Part shown: positions 16,705-25,238 of the stretch, piece after piece
How the letters are laid out: each line of letters begins with the position of its first letter
How positions within the stretch are numbered: the stretch's first letter is position 1
Source: Odoribacter sp. AF15-53
Lineage (GTDB): Bacteria; Bacteroidota; Bacteroidia; Bacteroidales; Marinifilaceae
Assembly (NCBI RefSeq): GCF_003479425.1
Contig: NZ_QUHC01000002.1
Span: 186,001-250,000, forward strand
Length of the DNA stretch: 64,000 bases
Reading direction: 5' to 3'
Notes under the pieces: model-generated
Told to the model about the DNA's origin: nothing
The model's database searches: none
Seen by the model: only the letters and a program-made list of their open reading frames with translations
Translations under genes and position numbers: made by a program

Positions 16705-16889
16705 CTACAACTTGTAACCTGCCAACCCGTAACCTATAACTCGCCGAAGGCGACTTACAAAGATAAAAGTTAAAAACTAAAAGATAAAAGGTTGAGTGAA
16801 ATGGCAAGTCTGGAGCGAAGGGTAATTTTAACCTGCAACTTGCCGAAGGCAAATGTAACCTGTAACTTGTAACTCGCCGAAGGCGACTT
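16705..16889. repeat. ACTTGTAACCTG-type arrays with three GAA-loop palindromes
   Basis: In the 442-base gap between bamD and the oxoamine synthase gene. Degenerate copies of ACTTGTAACCTGTAAC run at about 16705-16740 and 16828-16872. Each run ends in a hairpin with a GAA loop: ACTCGCCGAAGGCGACTT occurs identically at 16739-16756 and 16872-16889, and CTTGCCGAAGGCAA at 16839-16852 is a third version. The stretch between (16757-16827) is purine-rich with no gene. The same words occur at 9153-9245. Confidence 0.85.
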
Positions 16890-16948
16890 TCGACTAAGTA
16901 TTTAAACGTATTTCCATGCTTCCGCCCACAACTTTTCAAAAGAACTTA

Positions 16949-16977
16949 TTTGGAATACATTTTTTTAGTTACCTTTG
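16949..16977 (+). promoter_or_regulatory. Probable promoter for the oxoamine synthase gene
   Basis: TTTG (16949-16952), 17-base spacer, TACCTTTG (16970-16977). The spacer is slightly short. Distance to the start codon is 68 bases. Confidence 0.55.
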
Positions 16978-17045
16978 CTTCCATATTTGTGAATACAAGA
17001 ATATTGTAAATATTAAGATTAAGAATTTTCAAAATATTTATCGAA

Positions 17046-18296
17046 GTGGACATTTTTGAAAGAGTTAGAAAACAAAAGGGAAACATTGGTCAATATGCCA
17101 AACAAGCTCATGGCTATTTCTCTTTCCCGAAATTAGAGGGTGAAATTGGTCCCCGCATGAAATTCCGCGGTAAGGAAGTTTTAAACTGGAGTCTGAATAA
17201 TTATATCGGTCTTGCCAACGATCCGGAAGTACGGAAAGCAGATGCAGAGGCTGCCGCTAAATACGGTATGGCTTACCCGATGGGGGCTCGAATGATGAGC
17301 GGACAAACCTCTCGTCACGAGTATCTGGAATCTCAACTGGCCGAATTCGTGGGTAAACCGGATGCCTTCTTGTTGAACTTCGGTTACCAGGGAATGGTGT
17401 CTATCATTGATGCCATGACCAGCCGTCATGATTGTATCGTGTATGACGCGGAAGACCACGCTTGTATCATGGACGGTCTGCGCCTGTCTCCGGCAAAAAG
17501 ATACGTGTACCAACACAATGATATGGAGAGTTTGCGCAAACAACTGGAAAGAGCTACCAAATGGGTGGAAAACACCGGTGGCGGTATCCTGGTTGTGACG
17601 GAAGGTTTATTCGGTATGGCCGGAGACCTCGGAAAATTGGATGAAATCGTTGCCATGAAAAAAGATTTCAATTTCCGCTTGCTCGTGGATGACGCTCACG
17701 GTTTCGGAACCATGGGTCCTCACGGAGCCGGAACAGGAGATCATTTCGGGGTAATGGACGGAATCGACCTTTACTTTGCAACTTTCGCCAAAGCTATGGC
17801 CGGAATCGGAGCATTCATCGCTTGTGACGAAGATATTTGCATGTACTTGAGATATAACATGCGTTCTCAGACTTTCGCCAAATCACTCCCGATGCCGATG
17901 GTTGAAGGCGCGATCAAACGTTTGGAATTACTGAGAAGCAAACCGGAATTAAGAGAAAAATTGTGGACCATCGTTCGTGCTTTGCAAGCCGGATTGAAAG
18001 CAGACGGATTAAATATCGGTGTTACGAATTCACCTGTTACTCCCGTTTACCTGTCCGGTAGTGTTGCCGAAGGAACCCAAGTGGCCATGGATTTAAGAGA
18101 GAATTACAACTTGTTCTGCTCCATCGTGGTCTACCCGGTAATCCCGAAAGGACAATTGCTGCTCCGCCTGATCCCGACCGCTATGCACACGTTGGAAGAC
18201 GTTGAATACACGGTTAAGGCATTCAGAAACGTAGCTCAAAAACTAGCAAATGGCGAATACAACAAAGACGTAGTTGTTGACGCTAACGCATTATAA
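17046..18296 (+). CDS. PLP-dependent alpha-oxoamine synthase (serine palmitoyltransferase / cysteate acyltransferase-like)
   Basis: Condenses an acyl-CoA with an amino acid, releasing CO2. The fold-type I residues are clear: stacking histidine in DHACIMDG (H138), DDAHGFG (D216, H218) and the Schiff-base lysine in YFATFAKAMAGIGAF (K249). Length 416. The signature SYLMGARMMSGQ-like PMGARMMSGQTSRHEYLESQ and NFGYQGMVSIIDA mark a Bacteroidota-wide subfamily that I associate with sphingolipid or sulfonolipid base formation; 2-amino-3-ketobutyrate CoA ligase (Kbl) and BioF are alternatives from the same family. Translation seems to start at a GTG at 17046. The gene is monocistronic, with promoter and terminator, so neighbours do not settle the substrate. 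Confidence 0.85.
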   Translation: MDIFERVRKQKGNIGQYAKQAHGYFSFPKLEGEIGPRMKFRGKEVLNWSLNNYIGLANDPEVRKADAEAAAKYGMAYPMGARMMSGQTSRHEYLESQLAEFVGKPDAFLLNFGYQGMVSIIDAMTSRHDCIVYDAEDHACIMDGLRLSPAKRYVYQHNDMESLRKQLERATKWVENTGGGILVVTEGLFGMAGDLGKLDEIVAMKKDFNFRLLVDDAHGFGTMGPHGAGTGDHFGVMDGIDLYFATFAKAMAGIGAFIACDEDICMYLRYNMRSQTFAKSLPMPMVEGAIKRLELLRSKPELREKLWTIVRALQAGLKADGLNIGVTNSPVTPVYLSGSVAEGTQVAMDLRENYNLFCSIVVYPVIPKGQLLLRLIPTAMHTLEDVEYTVKAFRNVAQKLANGEYNKDVVVDANAL

Positions 18297-18313
18297 AGAA
18301 TTTCATTCTTCAT

Positions 18314-18350
18314 AAAAAAATCGCTGACCTTTAGGGGTTGGCGATTTTTT
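18314..18350 (+). terminator. Terminator of the oxoamine synthase gene
   Basis: AAAAAATCGC pairs with GCGATTTTTT, with an inner ACC/GGT extension after a two-base mismatch, and a T-run at the 3' side. It starts 18 bases after the stop codon. Confidence 0.8.
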
Positions 18351-18416
18351 ATATTCTCTAATTCAACTTTCCGGGATTAATACCCCAGAATTCGGTATTT
18401 CTTGCTCAATACTATC

Positions 18417-18522
18417 GCTTACATCTCTTCGTTATCTCTTCGATATACCATGCTTAAAACATGCTTATAAGCAACGAAGAAATGTCGAAGAGATATCGAA
18501 GAGATAACGAAGAGATGTAAGC
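18417..18522. repeat. Perfect 30-bp inverted repeat made of CGAAGAGATA-like units
   Basis: Arms 18417-18446 and 18493-18522 are exact reverse complements over 30 bp, separated by 46 bases. Each arm contains two to three copies of a CGAAGAGAT-like word, and the spacer holds a 12-bp palindrome TGCTTATAAGCA (18462-18473) and a further degenerate copy AACGAAGAAATGT. It lies between convergent genes and beyond an ordinary terminator, so termination alone does not explain it. Confidence 0.95.
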
Positions 18523-18565
18523 TTATAATACTCGTTAATAAAGACTTGACATTACATTTGTAGCA

Positions 18566-19777
18566 TTATTTCTCAACATCCACGTACCCGCTAAACATTA
18601 ATTCCTTATCCCCTCTTTCCTTCAACGTACGGGCTAAACAAGCGGCTGTTCGCTTCACCTTTCCCTCGAATAACGTTTTACCTTGATAAGTCACCTTTAC
18701 CGGCTTATCCATATCCACCATTTCATCATTCAGATACACTCTTACCCGGGGATAATCGCATTTCTCGATTTTCACCTCGTTCCCATCAAGTTCCGCGATC
18801 ACACTCATCCCGTAACGAGCACACTCCCGCTCAACCTCCAACCAATACATGGACGGACGCACCACTTCTTCTTGTCGCCACACGATCTTTTTCGGCAAGG
18901 TGTTTCTTTTATATCGTGTCATCCAAGTTATGGCTGCCGTATCTGCCCGATCCATCCAATGACCTTTTCCTTTCACGATATGCGTTTCATGAATATATCC
19001 CTGCGGCTCCGCCTGTTGTAAAGAATCCATCACCATTCCTTTCTCCACGGCTAATTTATTCCGATCATACGCCCCATCATTCTCGCCCATCCAAATCATA
19101 AACGGCACATTACGCAAATTCACCTGCGAAGCTTCTCCCGGATGTCCGGCCATCATGGAAGCTGCCGCCCACCGATCAGCCATTCTGGGAGCCATACGCC
19201 ACGTGCCATCCCCTCCGGCCGAATATCCCAGCAAGTACACCTTATCCGGGTTCACCCCCATCTCTACCACGGCAGTTTGAATCAACGCCTCGAAAAATTC
19301 ATCCAACCCGGGCTTGAACCACATATTCCAATCATCCCAAGGAGCCCTTGGTGCCACGTAAACCCCTTCCTTGGGCTGGTATAAACGAATCTGATTCTGC
19401 CATTGCTGCGTGTTCAGCGCTTCCGGGGCATTTCCCCCGCCATGCATGGAAATAAATAAACTTCGTCCGTCCGCGGGTTGTTCGCCGAATACCCGATAAT
19501 CAAACTTCATTCGTAAACTATCCCGGTTGAAACATTTCGACACCCAAGAACGATGATATCTCTCTTTAATCTCCTTCTTCCAAGCCTCAAACAACACGTT
19601 TTCAACAGTTAAAGCACTTTCCCGTGTCAACTCTTTTTTTGCAAATCCCTGTGTCTCGACCTCTTTCAACGTCCCCTTTTGCAAATATTTCTCCAATTTT
19701 CCCACATTTTGGGCAAACGTGCTGGAACATAACAACACACTCGCCAATAAAAACAAACCGTTTTTTACCGTTTTCAT
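18566..19777 (-). CDS. Secreted alpha/beta-hydrolase (esterase/PHB-depolymerase-like)
   Basis: A 403-residue exported protein: signal peptide about residues 1-22 (FLLASVLLCSSTFA), then an alpha/beta-hydrolase domain. The oxyanion region is SMHGGGNAPE (about 110-119), the nucleophile elbow is LGYSAGGDG (S186), the acid is probably D234 in MGENDGAYDR and the histidine H273 in KGKGHWMD, a complete triad. A C-terminal ~110-residue beta-rich region (RPSMYWLEVERECARYGMSVIAELDGNEVKIE) may bind substrate. The true substrate is not evident. It lies downstream of the first SusCD locus in the same direction but is separated from it by a strong terminator and 176 bases, so a role in that locus is only possible. 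Confidence 0.8.
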   Translation of the reverse strand: MKTVKNGLFLLASVLLCSSTFAQNVGKLEKYLQKGTLKEVETQGFAKKELTRESALTVENVLFEAWKKEIKERYHRSWVSKCFNRDSLRMKFDYRVFGEQPADGRSLFISMHGGGNAPEALNTQQWQNQIRLYQPKEGVYVAPRAPWDDWNMWFKPGLDEFFEALIQTAVVEMGVNPDKVYLLGYSAGGDGTWRMAPRMADRWAAASMMAGHPGEASQVNLRNVPFMIWMGENDGAYDRNKLAVEKGMVMDSLQQAEPQGYIHETHIVKGKGHWMDRADTAAITWMTRYKRNTLPKKIVWRQEEVVRPSMYWLEVERECARYGMSVIAELDGNEVKIEKCDYPRVRVYLNDEMVDMDKPVKVTYQGKTLFEGKVKRTAACLARTLKERGDKELMFSGYVDVEK

Positions 19778-19878
19778 ACACTAAACCTGATTACATAAAT
19801 ACTCTTTATGTTGCAAGTTTACCACTAATTCTCAAAAAAACATGATTTTTTCACCTATAACCTCTCTAAAAAAATGAA

Positions 19879-19919
19879 AATCCCAAGTATTTCATGAGAT
19901 TCAAAAAATACTTGGGATT
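19879..19919 (-). terminator. Terminator at the end of the first SusCD operon
   Basis: A perfect 14-bp stem, AATCCCAAGTATTT with its complement, around a 13-base loop; on the minus strand it is followed by TTTTCATTTTTTT. It closes transcription coming from the lipoprotein gene at 19954. Confidence 0.85.
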
Positions 19920-19953
19920 CATAAAAAATTCAAGAGATCTTCGGATCACTCCA

Positions 19954-21216
19954 TTATTCCGGTATCACGAACAAGCCGTCACATCCGGTTTCAACCCATT
20001 TTGCAAAAACACTGTTATCTTGCGGGTTAAATGACACGATAGAATATCCTTCATCACTCATACCGTAAATCAAATGACTTACCGCATCGTAAACAGCATA
20101 CGTGAAATCATAATCTAACTTGGTCACGGGTGTCGGGTTATTCTTAACACTTTCCCATGAAGCCGCATCCGTGAAAGAGAATACGGATGTCTCGTACACG
20201 CCCTCATCTTCATCAACTGCCACACAATTGAACTCGTACCACGTGTCGCCCACTTTCTGGTAAGAGTAAACCGCACTCTGGTTACTATATTTCTTAGCAA
20301 CTTCATCTTGCGTCATGGAGAACCCGAAACCACAATTGGAAATTTCACTGCCTTGATCAATACGAAGACCACAGAACCCATAATTACCGTCACAGACAAA
20401 CGTTCCCCCGATCGTGTACAACCGGTTAAATGAAAGGCCAATTATGTTCGAGTACGTGTGCAACACGGTCTCGCTTCCCGTCGAGCTGACAGAAACCAAC
20501 GAGATATTGTCTGTACCTTTATCCGCAATCAAAGCATACAATTTTTCCCCATCCGTTCCAAGACTAAAACACTTTTCGGCATTCGCCCAGTCCAAATTAT
20601 CCCCTTGACGAGTTTTCGTGTCATAATAGTACACGGCATGTTCATTCACCATTGTCTTGGTTTCCTCATCATAGTAAACCAAGATCGTTTTGTAATAAAT
20701 CTTTCCATGATTATCTGCCACGATTCCGTCTACCTGTAAATCCGGATTATCCAGCGTGAAAAGAACTTCGCCCAAGGCTTTCCCCGTCACGTCGACTGCA
20801 CATATCGCCAAATTATCATCCTCATCATACACCAACCCGTATGCGGATGATCCCTCTCCCACGACAATCTTGGTCTCGAAAGTTACCTCGCCAAGCTCGT
20901 AAGTTTTCCCTCCTTGCGTGAGAATCACCATATACTTACCCTCCGCATTCTCGGGACTCGTAAACGTGAGACTCCCTTCGGTAACGGAAGTTACCGCTAC
21001 ATCTACCAACGTCTCGCTCCCATCCGCACGCAACTGAATCTTACAATTCTTGGCAAAACCGTTACCGGCCAGGATCACGTTTTCCCCGGCCGTTTGCATT
21101 CCGGTCGGGATAACTAGGTTCTCGATAGGCATCTTCTTATCGTCGCCACCATTATCATCGTCCGAACAAGCGACAAAAGCCGCTACTAATACAAAAATAA
21201 ATAATAATTTTTTCAT
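19954..21216 (-). CDS. Surface lipoprotein with IPT/TIG-like domain and propeller-like C-terminus
   Basis: A 420-residue lipoprotein: signal with lipobox FVAC at C17, followed by SDDDNGGDDKK, an acidic stretch that in Bacteroidota promotes surface export. Residues about 30-115 resemble an IPT/TIG immunoglobulin-like fold (GENVILAGNGFAKNCKIQL, EGSLTFTSPENAEGKYMVIL). The rest repeats short strands ending in D/Y-rich turns (AYGLVYDEDDNLAICAVD, HGKIYYKT, AVYYYDTKT) like a beta-propeller; I do not recognise a named family. It is the last gene of the first SusCD operon, 80 bases after the thioredoxin-fold gene, and is probably an accessory ligand-binding protein of that importer. Confidence 0.7.
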   Translation of the reverse strand: MKKLLFIFVLVAAFVACSDDDNGGDDKKMPIENLVIPTGMQTAGENVILAGNGFAKNCKIQLRADGSETLVDVAVTSVTEGSLTFTSPENAEGKYMVILTQGGKTYELGEVTFETKIVVGEGSSAYGLVYDEDDNLAICAVDVTGKALGEVLFTLDNPDLQVDGIVADNHGKIYYKTILVYYDEETKTMVNEHAVYYYDTKTRQGDNLDWANAEKCFSLGTDGEKLYALIADKGTDNISLVSVSSTGSETVLHTYSNIIGLSFNRLYTIGGTFVCDGNYGFCGLRIDQGSEISNCGFGFSMTQDEVAKKYSNQSAVYSYQKVGDTWYEFNCVAVDEDEGVYETSVFSFTDAASWESVKNNPTPVTKLDYDFTYAVYDAVSHLIYGMSDEGYSIVSFNPQDNSVFAKWVETGCDGLFVIPE

Positions 21217-21296
21217 AACTTTTTTATTTACAACCTTTACCCCAAAAGGTCATTCCATTTTTAAAGAGGTGGGGTTTCAACCTCTTCCGTTTTATC

Positions 21297-22577
21297 TTAT
21301 TTAACTTCATCCAATTTTTTCACGTAATCCTGCACAGAGGCCGACAACGCCGGGTTATTAAACTGCAATGACACCACGTATGCCTGTTCGTAACTCTTCT
21401 TGGCCTTCTCTTTTTCTCCCGTCGTCTTGAAACAATCCCCAAGCATGATAAGACCCCGCATCTGTTCGTCAGGCTTCACCGGGAACTTTAATGCATTCTG
21501 CAACCACACCGCCCCATGCTTTGCCACCTCTATCGTCAACTTCTCGCCCAAAGCTTCATACAAGGCATCCACGGCCCCCAAGTAATCCCGGTAACCGACA
21601 CCCTCACCCAGACGGGCAAAGTAAGTATCCATATCACGACAATACCGATCCACATCCTTCTTATTGTAGAGATAATATTCCGCCTCGAACAACATCTTCA
21701 ACCCCGTGTAAGCATCCATACCGGCAAAATTCATCAACGAATCGTACACGGGTTTCAAATCACCCTTTACCCGTTCCAACTCCTTCAAGTAATCCATATC
21801 CCCTTTACGGGCCAATTCCCGCGTCAGCATAAAACTCAATTCGAACAAATAACCGGACACCTCCATCGGTTCCACCTCCCGAACGTAATCTCCATAATGA
21901 GCCGCCACGTGATTAAGCACCCGATCGTTCTTCACCGCCTCGGGATGATAGAGCGTGAATACCTTGAAGTCTTCCCGGTTTACCCGTTGTTCCAACGACT
22001 TTTGTTTGTCATAATCCGCATATAAACGCTCCACCCGGAACTCCCATTTGTCATAATCCTGTCCCGACAACCGGGCAAGGAAATCAGGAGCGTCCAGCAA
22101 CATCGCCCGCACGAGCTCCAGATTCTTCTTATCTTTCCGGTATTTCTCGTACAACTGATCCAACGGCAATACCTCTTTCAACGCCAACAAAGCAAAACGC
22201 TTCAACCCGTCAATCTCCAACGCCCCCTCCTGCCGGGCGATCACATTCCCGTCCGGATCCAGAATCAACAAGGTGGGATAAGCTTTCACTCCATAACGTT
22301 TCACTTCTGCCGCAAAAGTCTTGTCCTCCGCATTTACCCGGTAATTAACGAATCGTTCGTTAAAACACACTCCCACCTCGTCATTCGGGAACACACGATC
22401 AGACAACAATTTACAAGGCCCACACCAAGTCGTGTAGAAATCCACGAAAACCTTCTTGCCCTCGGCTTTTGCACGCTGCAATGCCTCCTGAAAAGTCCCC
22501 TCGAAAAATCGAATACCCTCACCTCTTGCCACCACAAGCGACGACAGCAACACGATCAATAAAACAATCTTCTTCAT
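21297..22577 (-). CDS. Exported thioredoxin-fold protein with helical C-terminal domain
   Basis: A 426-residue periplasmic protein with signal peptide (LLIVLLSSLVVARG) and an N-terminal thioredoxin domain whose active site is WCGPC (C52, C55); the cis-proline motif is AYPTLLI near residue 105. After about residue 140 it continues as an alpha-helical region of unknown fold with TPR-like tail (MLGDCFKTTGEKEKAKKSYEQAYVV). It probably reduces or isomerises disulfides, either in the SusCD-associated lipoproteins or in imported peptide. It is 12 bases from the preceding lipoprotein gene and clearly part of the operon. The second SusCD locus also ends with a thioredoxin-fold protein. Confidence 0.8.
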   Translation of the reverse strand: MKKIVLLIVLLSSLVVARGEGIRFFEGTFQEALQRAKAEGKKVFVDFYTTWCGPCKLLSDRVFPNDEVGVCFNERFVNYRVNAEDKTFAAEVKRYGVKAYPTLLILDPDGNVIARQEGALEIDGLKRFALLALKEVLPLDQLYEKYRKDKKNLELVRAMLLDAPDFLARLSGQDYDKWEFRVERLYADYDKQKSLEQRVNREDFKVFTLYHPEAVKNDRVLNHVAAHYGDYVREVEPMEVSGYLFELSFMLTRELARKGDMDYLKELERVKGDLKPVYDSLMNFAGMDAYTGLKMLFEAEYYLYNKKDVDRYCRDMDTYFARLGEGVGYRDYLGAVDALYEALGEKLTIEVAKHGAVWLQNALKFPVKPDEQMRGLIMLGDCFKTTGEKEKAKKSYEQAYVVSLQFNNPALSASVQDYVKKLDEVK

Positions 22578-22589
22578 CTTTCTGCAATT

Positions 22590-23006
22590 TTATTCTACAA
22601 TAAACGTGAACGCTTTTTCTACCACCTCGCTATATCCCTCATTCGACACCCCCACGCTCACCACGTAACGTCCCTCTGGGATTTCAGCATTCGTCAAGAG
22701 TTCCATTCTTCCGGCACCGCGTATCTTCAACAAATTGCGAAACAAAACAACGTTCCCTTGCGCGGATGTCACCTCTATAATCTCATATTTAATCGGTGCC
22801 GTTCCCGCCAATCCCTGTAACTTCGGAGATACCCACGGGGCCCCATACTCGATACGGTAAGCATCCTTCACCGGATCAAGCTTTTTACGTATAATCATAG
22901 TATCGGGAACATACTTCGCATGCTCCGTTTGCAAGTATCCCACCGTGGGATTTTGACAGCCAGCCAGACCGACCAAAAACAATATTATGATCCAATATCC
23001 TCTCAT
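22590..23006 (-). CDS. Small lipoprotein of the first SusCD locus, unknown family
   Basis: The ATG at 23006 gives MRGYWIIILFLVGLAGCQN, a signal peptide with lipobox LAGC, and a 138-residue lipoprotein; the frame extends a further 10 codons but would then overlap the upstream gene. After the lipid anchor the chain is beta-rich with a RIEYGAPWVSPKLQGLAG segment and a final immunoglobulin-like strand set (GRYVVSVGVSNEGYSEVVEKAFTFIVE, read as two pieces). I do not recognise the family. Its place between the fasciclin-like lipoprotein and the thioredoxin gene suggests a surface accessory of the importer. Confidence 0.7.
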   Translation of the reverse strand: MRGYWIIILFLVGLAGCQNPTVGYLQTEHAKYVPDTMIIRKKLDPVKDAYRIEYGAPWVSPKLQGLAGTAPIKYEIIEVTSAQGNVVLFRNLLKIRGAGRMELLTNAEIPEGRYVVSVGVSNEGYSEVVEKAFTFIVE

Positions 23007-23017
23007 AACCTTCTTGT

Positions 23018-23707
23018 TTAATAATTTTTCACCCAATCTTTTTCCTCGAACATATCGCCGAAATTGTAGCTATAAGGCAACGAATGAACCACCCCGTTCG
23101 TCGGGCGGATATCCACAGAGGCAATCCCGATATCTTTCAATTTCTTGTCGTGCTTATCCAGCGAGGCCATACTCAATATCACGGGCCCCATGTCGTCGAT
23201 ACCCATATAAGGTTCCTTATCCGTCCAGAACCAAAGCCGATTACCCCACCGGGTTGTCAAAAAATCACCACCACCGGTTATTTTTTGAGTTTCGTCATAA
23301 GTAGCTCTTGCCACTAAATCACGTAACACGATCTTGTCGATCACGTGACTGTACACGATCTTCCGGCACAAATCCACCGGCACTTGCTTGATACTTTTGT
23401 ACCCATGAATAACATACCCCTTATCCGTACCGCTCATACCATCCTTACGATCCCAATAGAACCATTTCCGCACGGTAATATTCGTCGGTCCCACGAAAGT
23501 AAACTCCTCTTTCTCGAACATCTCCTTCAGACCTGCCCGGTCAATAATCTTCACGATAGAATCCCAGTCATAGGAATTACTATGTAAATACTCGTACATA
23601 TTCCCGGGGAAATACTGTTCGCTGACCCCCGTGTCGTGGTAATTATATTTTGTTTCGCAGGATACCAACGCTACCGCCGCGGCTATCCAAATCAACCATT
23701 TCTTCAT
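23018..23707 (-). CDS. Fasciclin-domain-like lipoprotein
   Basis: A 229-residue lipoprotein: MKKWLIWIAAAVALVSC with lipobox VSC at C17. The body resembles a FAS1 (fasciclin) fold: MYEYLHSNSYDWDSIVKIIDRAGLKEMFEK is the first helix pair, EEFTFVGPTNITVRK corresponds to the FAS1 H1-box (usually TVFAPTNxAF), and SVDIRPTNGVVHSL to the H2-box (usually I...NGVIHVID). FAS1 lipoproteins are frequent in SusCD loci and may mediate binding or adhesion. It is 3 bases downstream of the SusD gene, so translation is tightly linked. Confidence 0.82.
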   Translation of the reverse strand: MKKWLIWIAAAVALVSCETKYNYHDTGVSEQYFPGNMYEYLHSNSYDWDSIVKIIDRAGLKEMFEKEEFTFVGPTNITVRKWFYWDRKDGMSGTDKGYVIHGYKSIKQVPVDLCRKIVYSHVIDKIVLRDLVARATYDETQKITGGGDFLTTRWGNRLWFWTDKEPYMGIDDMGPVILSMASLDKHDKKLKDIGIASVDIRPTNGVVHSLPYSYNFGDMFEEKDWVKNY

Positions 23708-23710
23708 AGC

Positions 23711-25228
23711 TTATTTCATTTTTGACACCCAATACGTGTTCTGTATCATTAAATCATTATCCGAGAATGCCGTTTGCGGCACGGGAAGATAGAGCGCGCC
23801 ATCCTTCACTTCCGTCTCCGACAACTTGGGAAAATTACTATCGAACTCCGTGTTCCAGTAACCGTTACGGATCACGTCGTAATACCGATGCCCCTCGTGG
23901 AGCAACTCCTTCTCGCGTTCCTTGAAAATATCGTATTGCAAATCCCCGCTATCATTCTCGGAAGGCCAAGCTTTCGCTCCCGCACGTTGCCGTATGACAC
24001 CCAAATCACTCTTAGCCCCGGCTACATCACCCAATTTCACCCGGCACTCTGCCCGCAACAAATAAATATCTGCCAACCTGAAAATCACCTTGTTCAGATC
24101 GAATCCCACGAACCAGGACTCGCCCGACTGGGAAGCCCCATAACGGGCATAACGCCATTTATAAAGAAACGCCAAACCTTCAGTACGCCATTCCGGATCG
24201 TCCAACTTGTAGAAATAGGCTTCCCGCCGACCATCCCCCACGGGATACATCTCTTCGATCATCGGGATGGACATGCCGTAATTCTTATCCCGAATATCCG
24301 CTTTCTCCTCGTTTTTCATAACAGGAGCACCGATAAGATAAGACGCCGGTAAAAAAACAGGGTACGTGGTCGCATCCGAGTAACTGATTTCCAGTTCAAA
24401 AAGACTCTCCGCACTCTTCCGGTGCATCACTTCCGTGCAAACTTCTTCGGGATTTACCGCCAACGTGTAAACACCCACCTCGTCACGAAATTCCGGCTCG
24501 ATTAACTTACTCGCCCACGTCTCGGCATTCACCAGATCCGCCTCCCGATTCATCACAGAGCCCTTCCACGCGTACAAATGCGCCAGCAAAGCAGCCGTAT
24601 TCCCCTTGCAACCATACTGTTTGGACGTCAGTGTATTATTCTTCGAGTCCTTTAATCCCTCGTACTTGGGTAACAGATTATAAGCCCTCAATGCCGTATT
24701 AATCGCCGTGTCGAGTACCGTTTCCACGGAACTTTTCGCGTAACAGTCCGTGTACATACTCCCTTTCGTGATAATAGCCTCCCCCCAATCACGGGCCAAA
24801 TAGAAATAACATACCGCCCGAACAAAATTCACTTGTCCAAGATAATATTTCAGACGGGCCTCCGACACGTTTTGTGCTTTCTTGTAATTATCCAAATAAA
24901 GATCGGCCAACGCCAACACGTTATAATATCTCTTCCATTGTTCTTGATTAGATTTCTGCACGAGATATGCCGCATTCAGACTACGCACCTTCTGGAAGTT
25001 CGTGTTTTCCTTAACCACGTCAACTTTCAACCCCATATGATCGTGATATGAGATCTGCCCCAGACTTGCGCGCAACGTTCCATGCATCTGAAGTACAAGA
25101 GCTTCCAAATCCTGCTCCGTCCGGAAATAATGCTCGAACGTGATCCCGTTCCGCGGCTCCACATCCAACAACGAGTCACATGAAGAGCAGCCGAGAAGTA
25201 ATATCAAAAAATAAAATAATCTTTTCAT
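23711..25228 (-). CDS. SusD/RagB-family nutrient-binding lipoprotein
   Basis: A 505-residue outer-membrane lipoprotein with lipobox LLGCSSC (acylated Cys near 14-17), then the SusD hallmarks: SLLDVEPRNGITFEHYFRTEQDLEALV near the N-terminus, four TPR-like helices (VRAVCYFYLARDWGEAIIT), and the C-terminal FKEREKELLHEGHRYYDVIRNG motif that defines RagB/SusD. It caps the SusC barrel and captures the ligand. It follows susC by 10 bases. The ligand cannot be read from sequence; there are no glycoside hydrolases, lyases or sulfatases here. Confidence 0.95.
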   Translation of the reverse strand: MKRLFYFLILLLGCSSCDSLLDVEPRNGITFEHYFRTEQDLEALVLQMHGTLRASLGQISYHDHMGLKVDVVKENTNFQKVRSLNAAYLVQKSNQEQWKRYYNVLALADLYLDNYKKAQNVSEARLKYYLGQVNFVRAVCYFYLARDWGEAIITKGSMYTDCYAKSSVETVLDTAINTALRAYNLLPKYEGLKDSKNNTLTSKQYGCKGNTAALLAHLYAWKGSVMNREADLVNAETWASKLIEPEFRDEVGVYTLAVNPEEVCTEVMHRKSAESLFELEISYSDATTYPVFLPASYLIGAPVMKNEEKADIRDKNYGMSIPMIEEMYPVGDGRREAYFYKLDDPEWRTEGLAFLYKWRYARYGASQSGESWFVGFDLNKVIFRLADIYLLRAECRVKLGDVAGAKSDLGVIRQRAGAKAWPSENDSGDLQYDIFKEREKELLHEGHRYYDVIRNGYWNTEFDSNFPKLSETEVKDGALYLPVPQTAFSDNDLMIQNTYWVSKMK

Positions 25229-25238
25229 AACGATTCGT

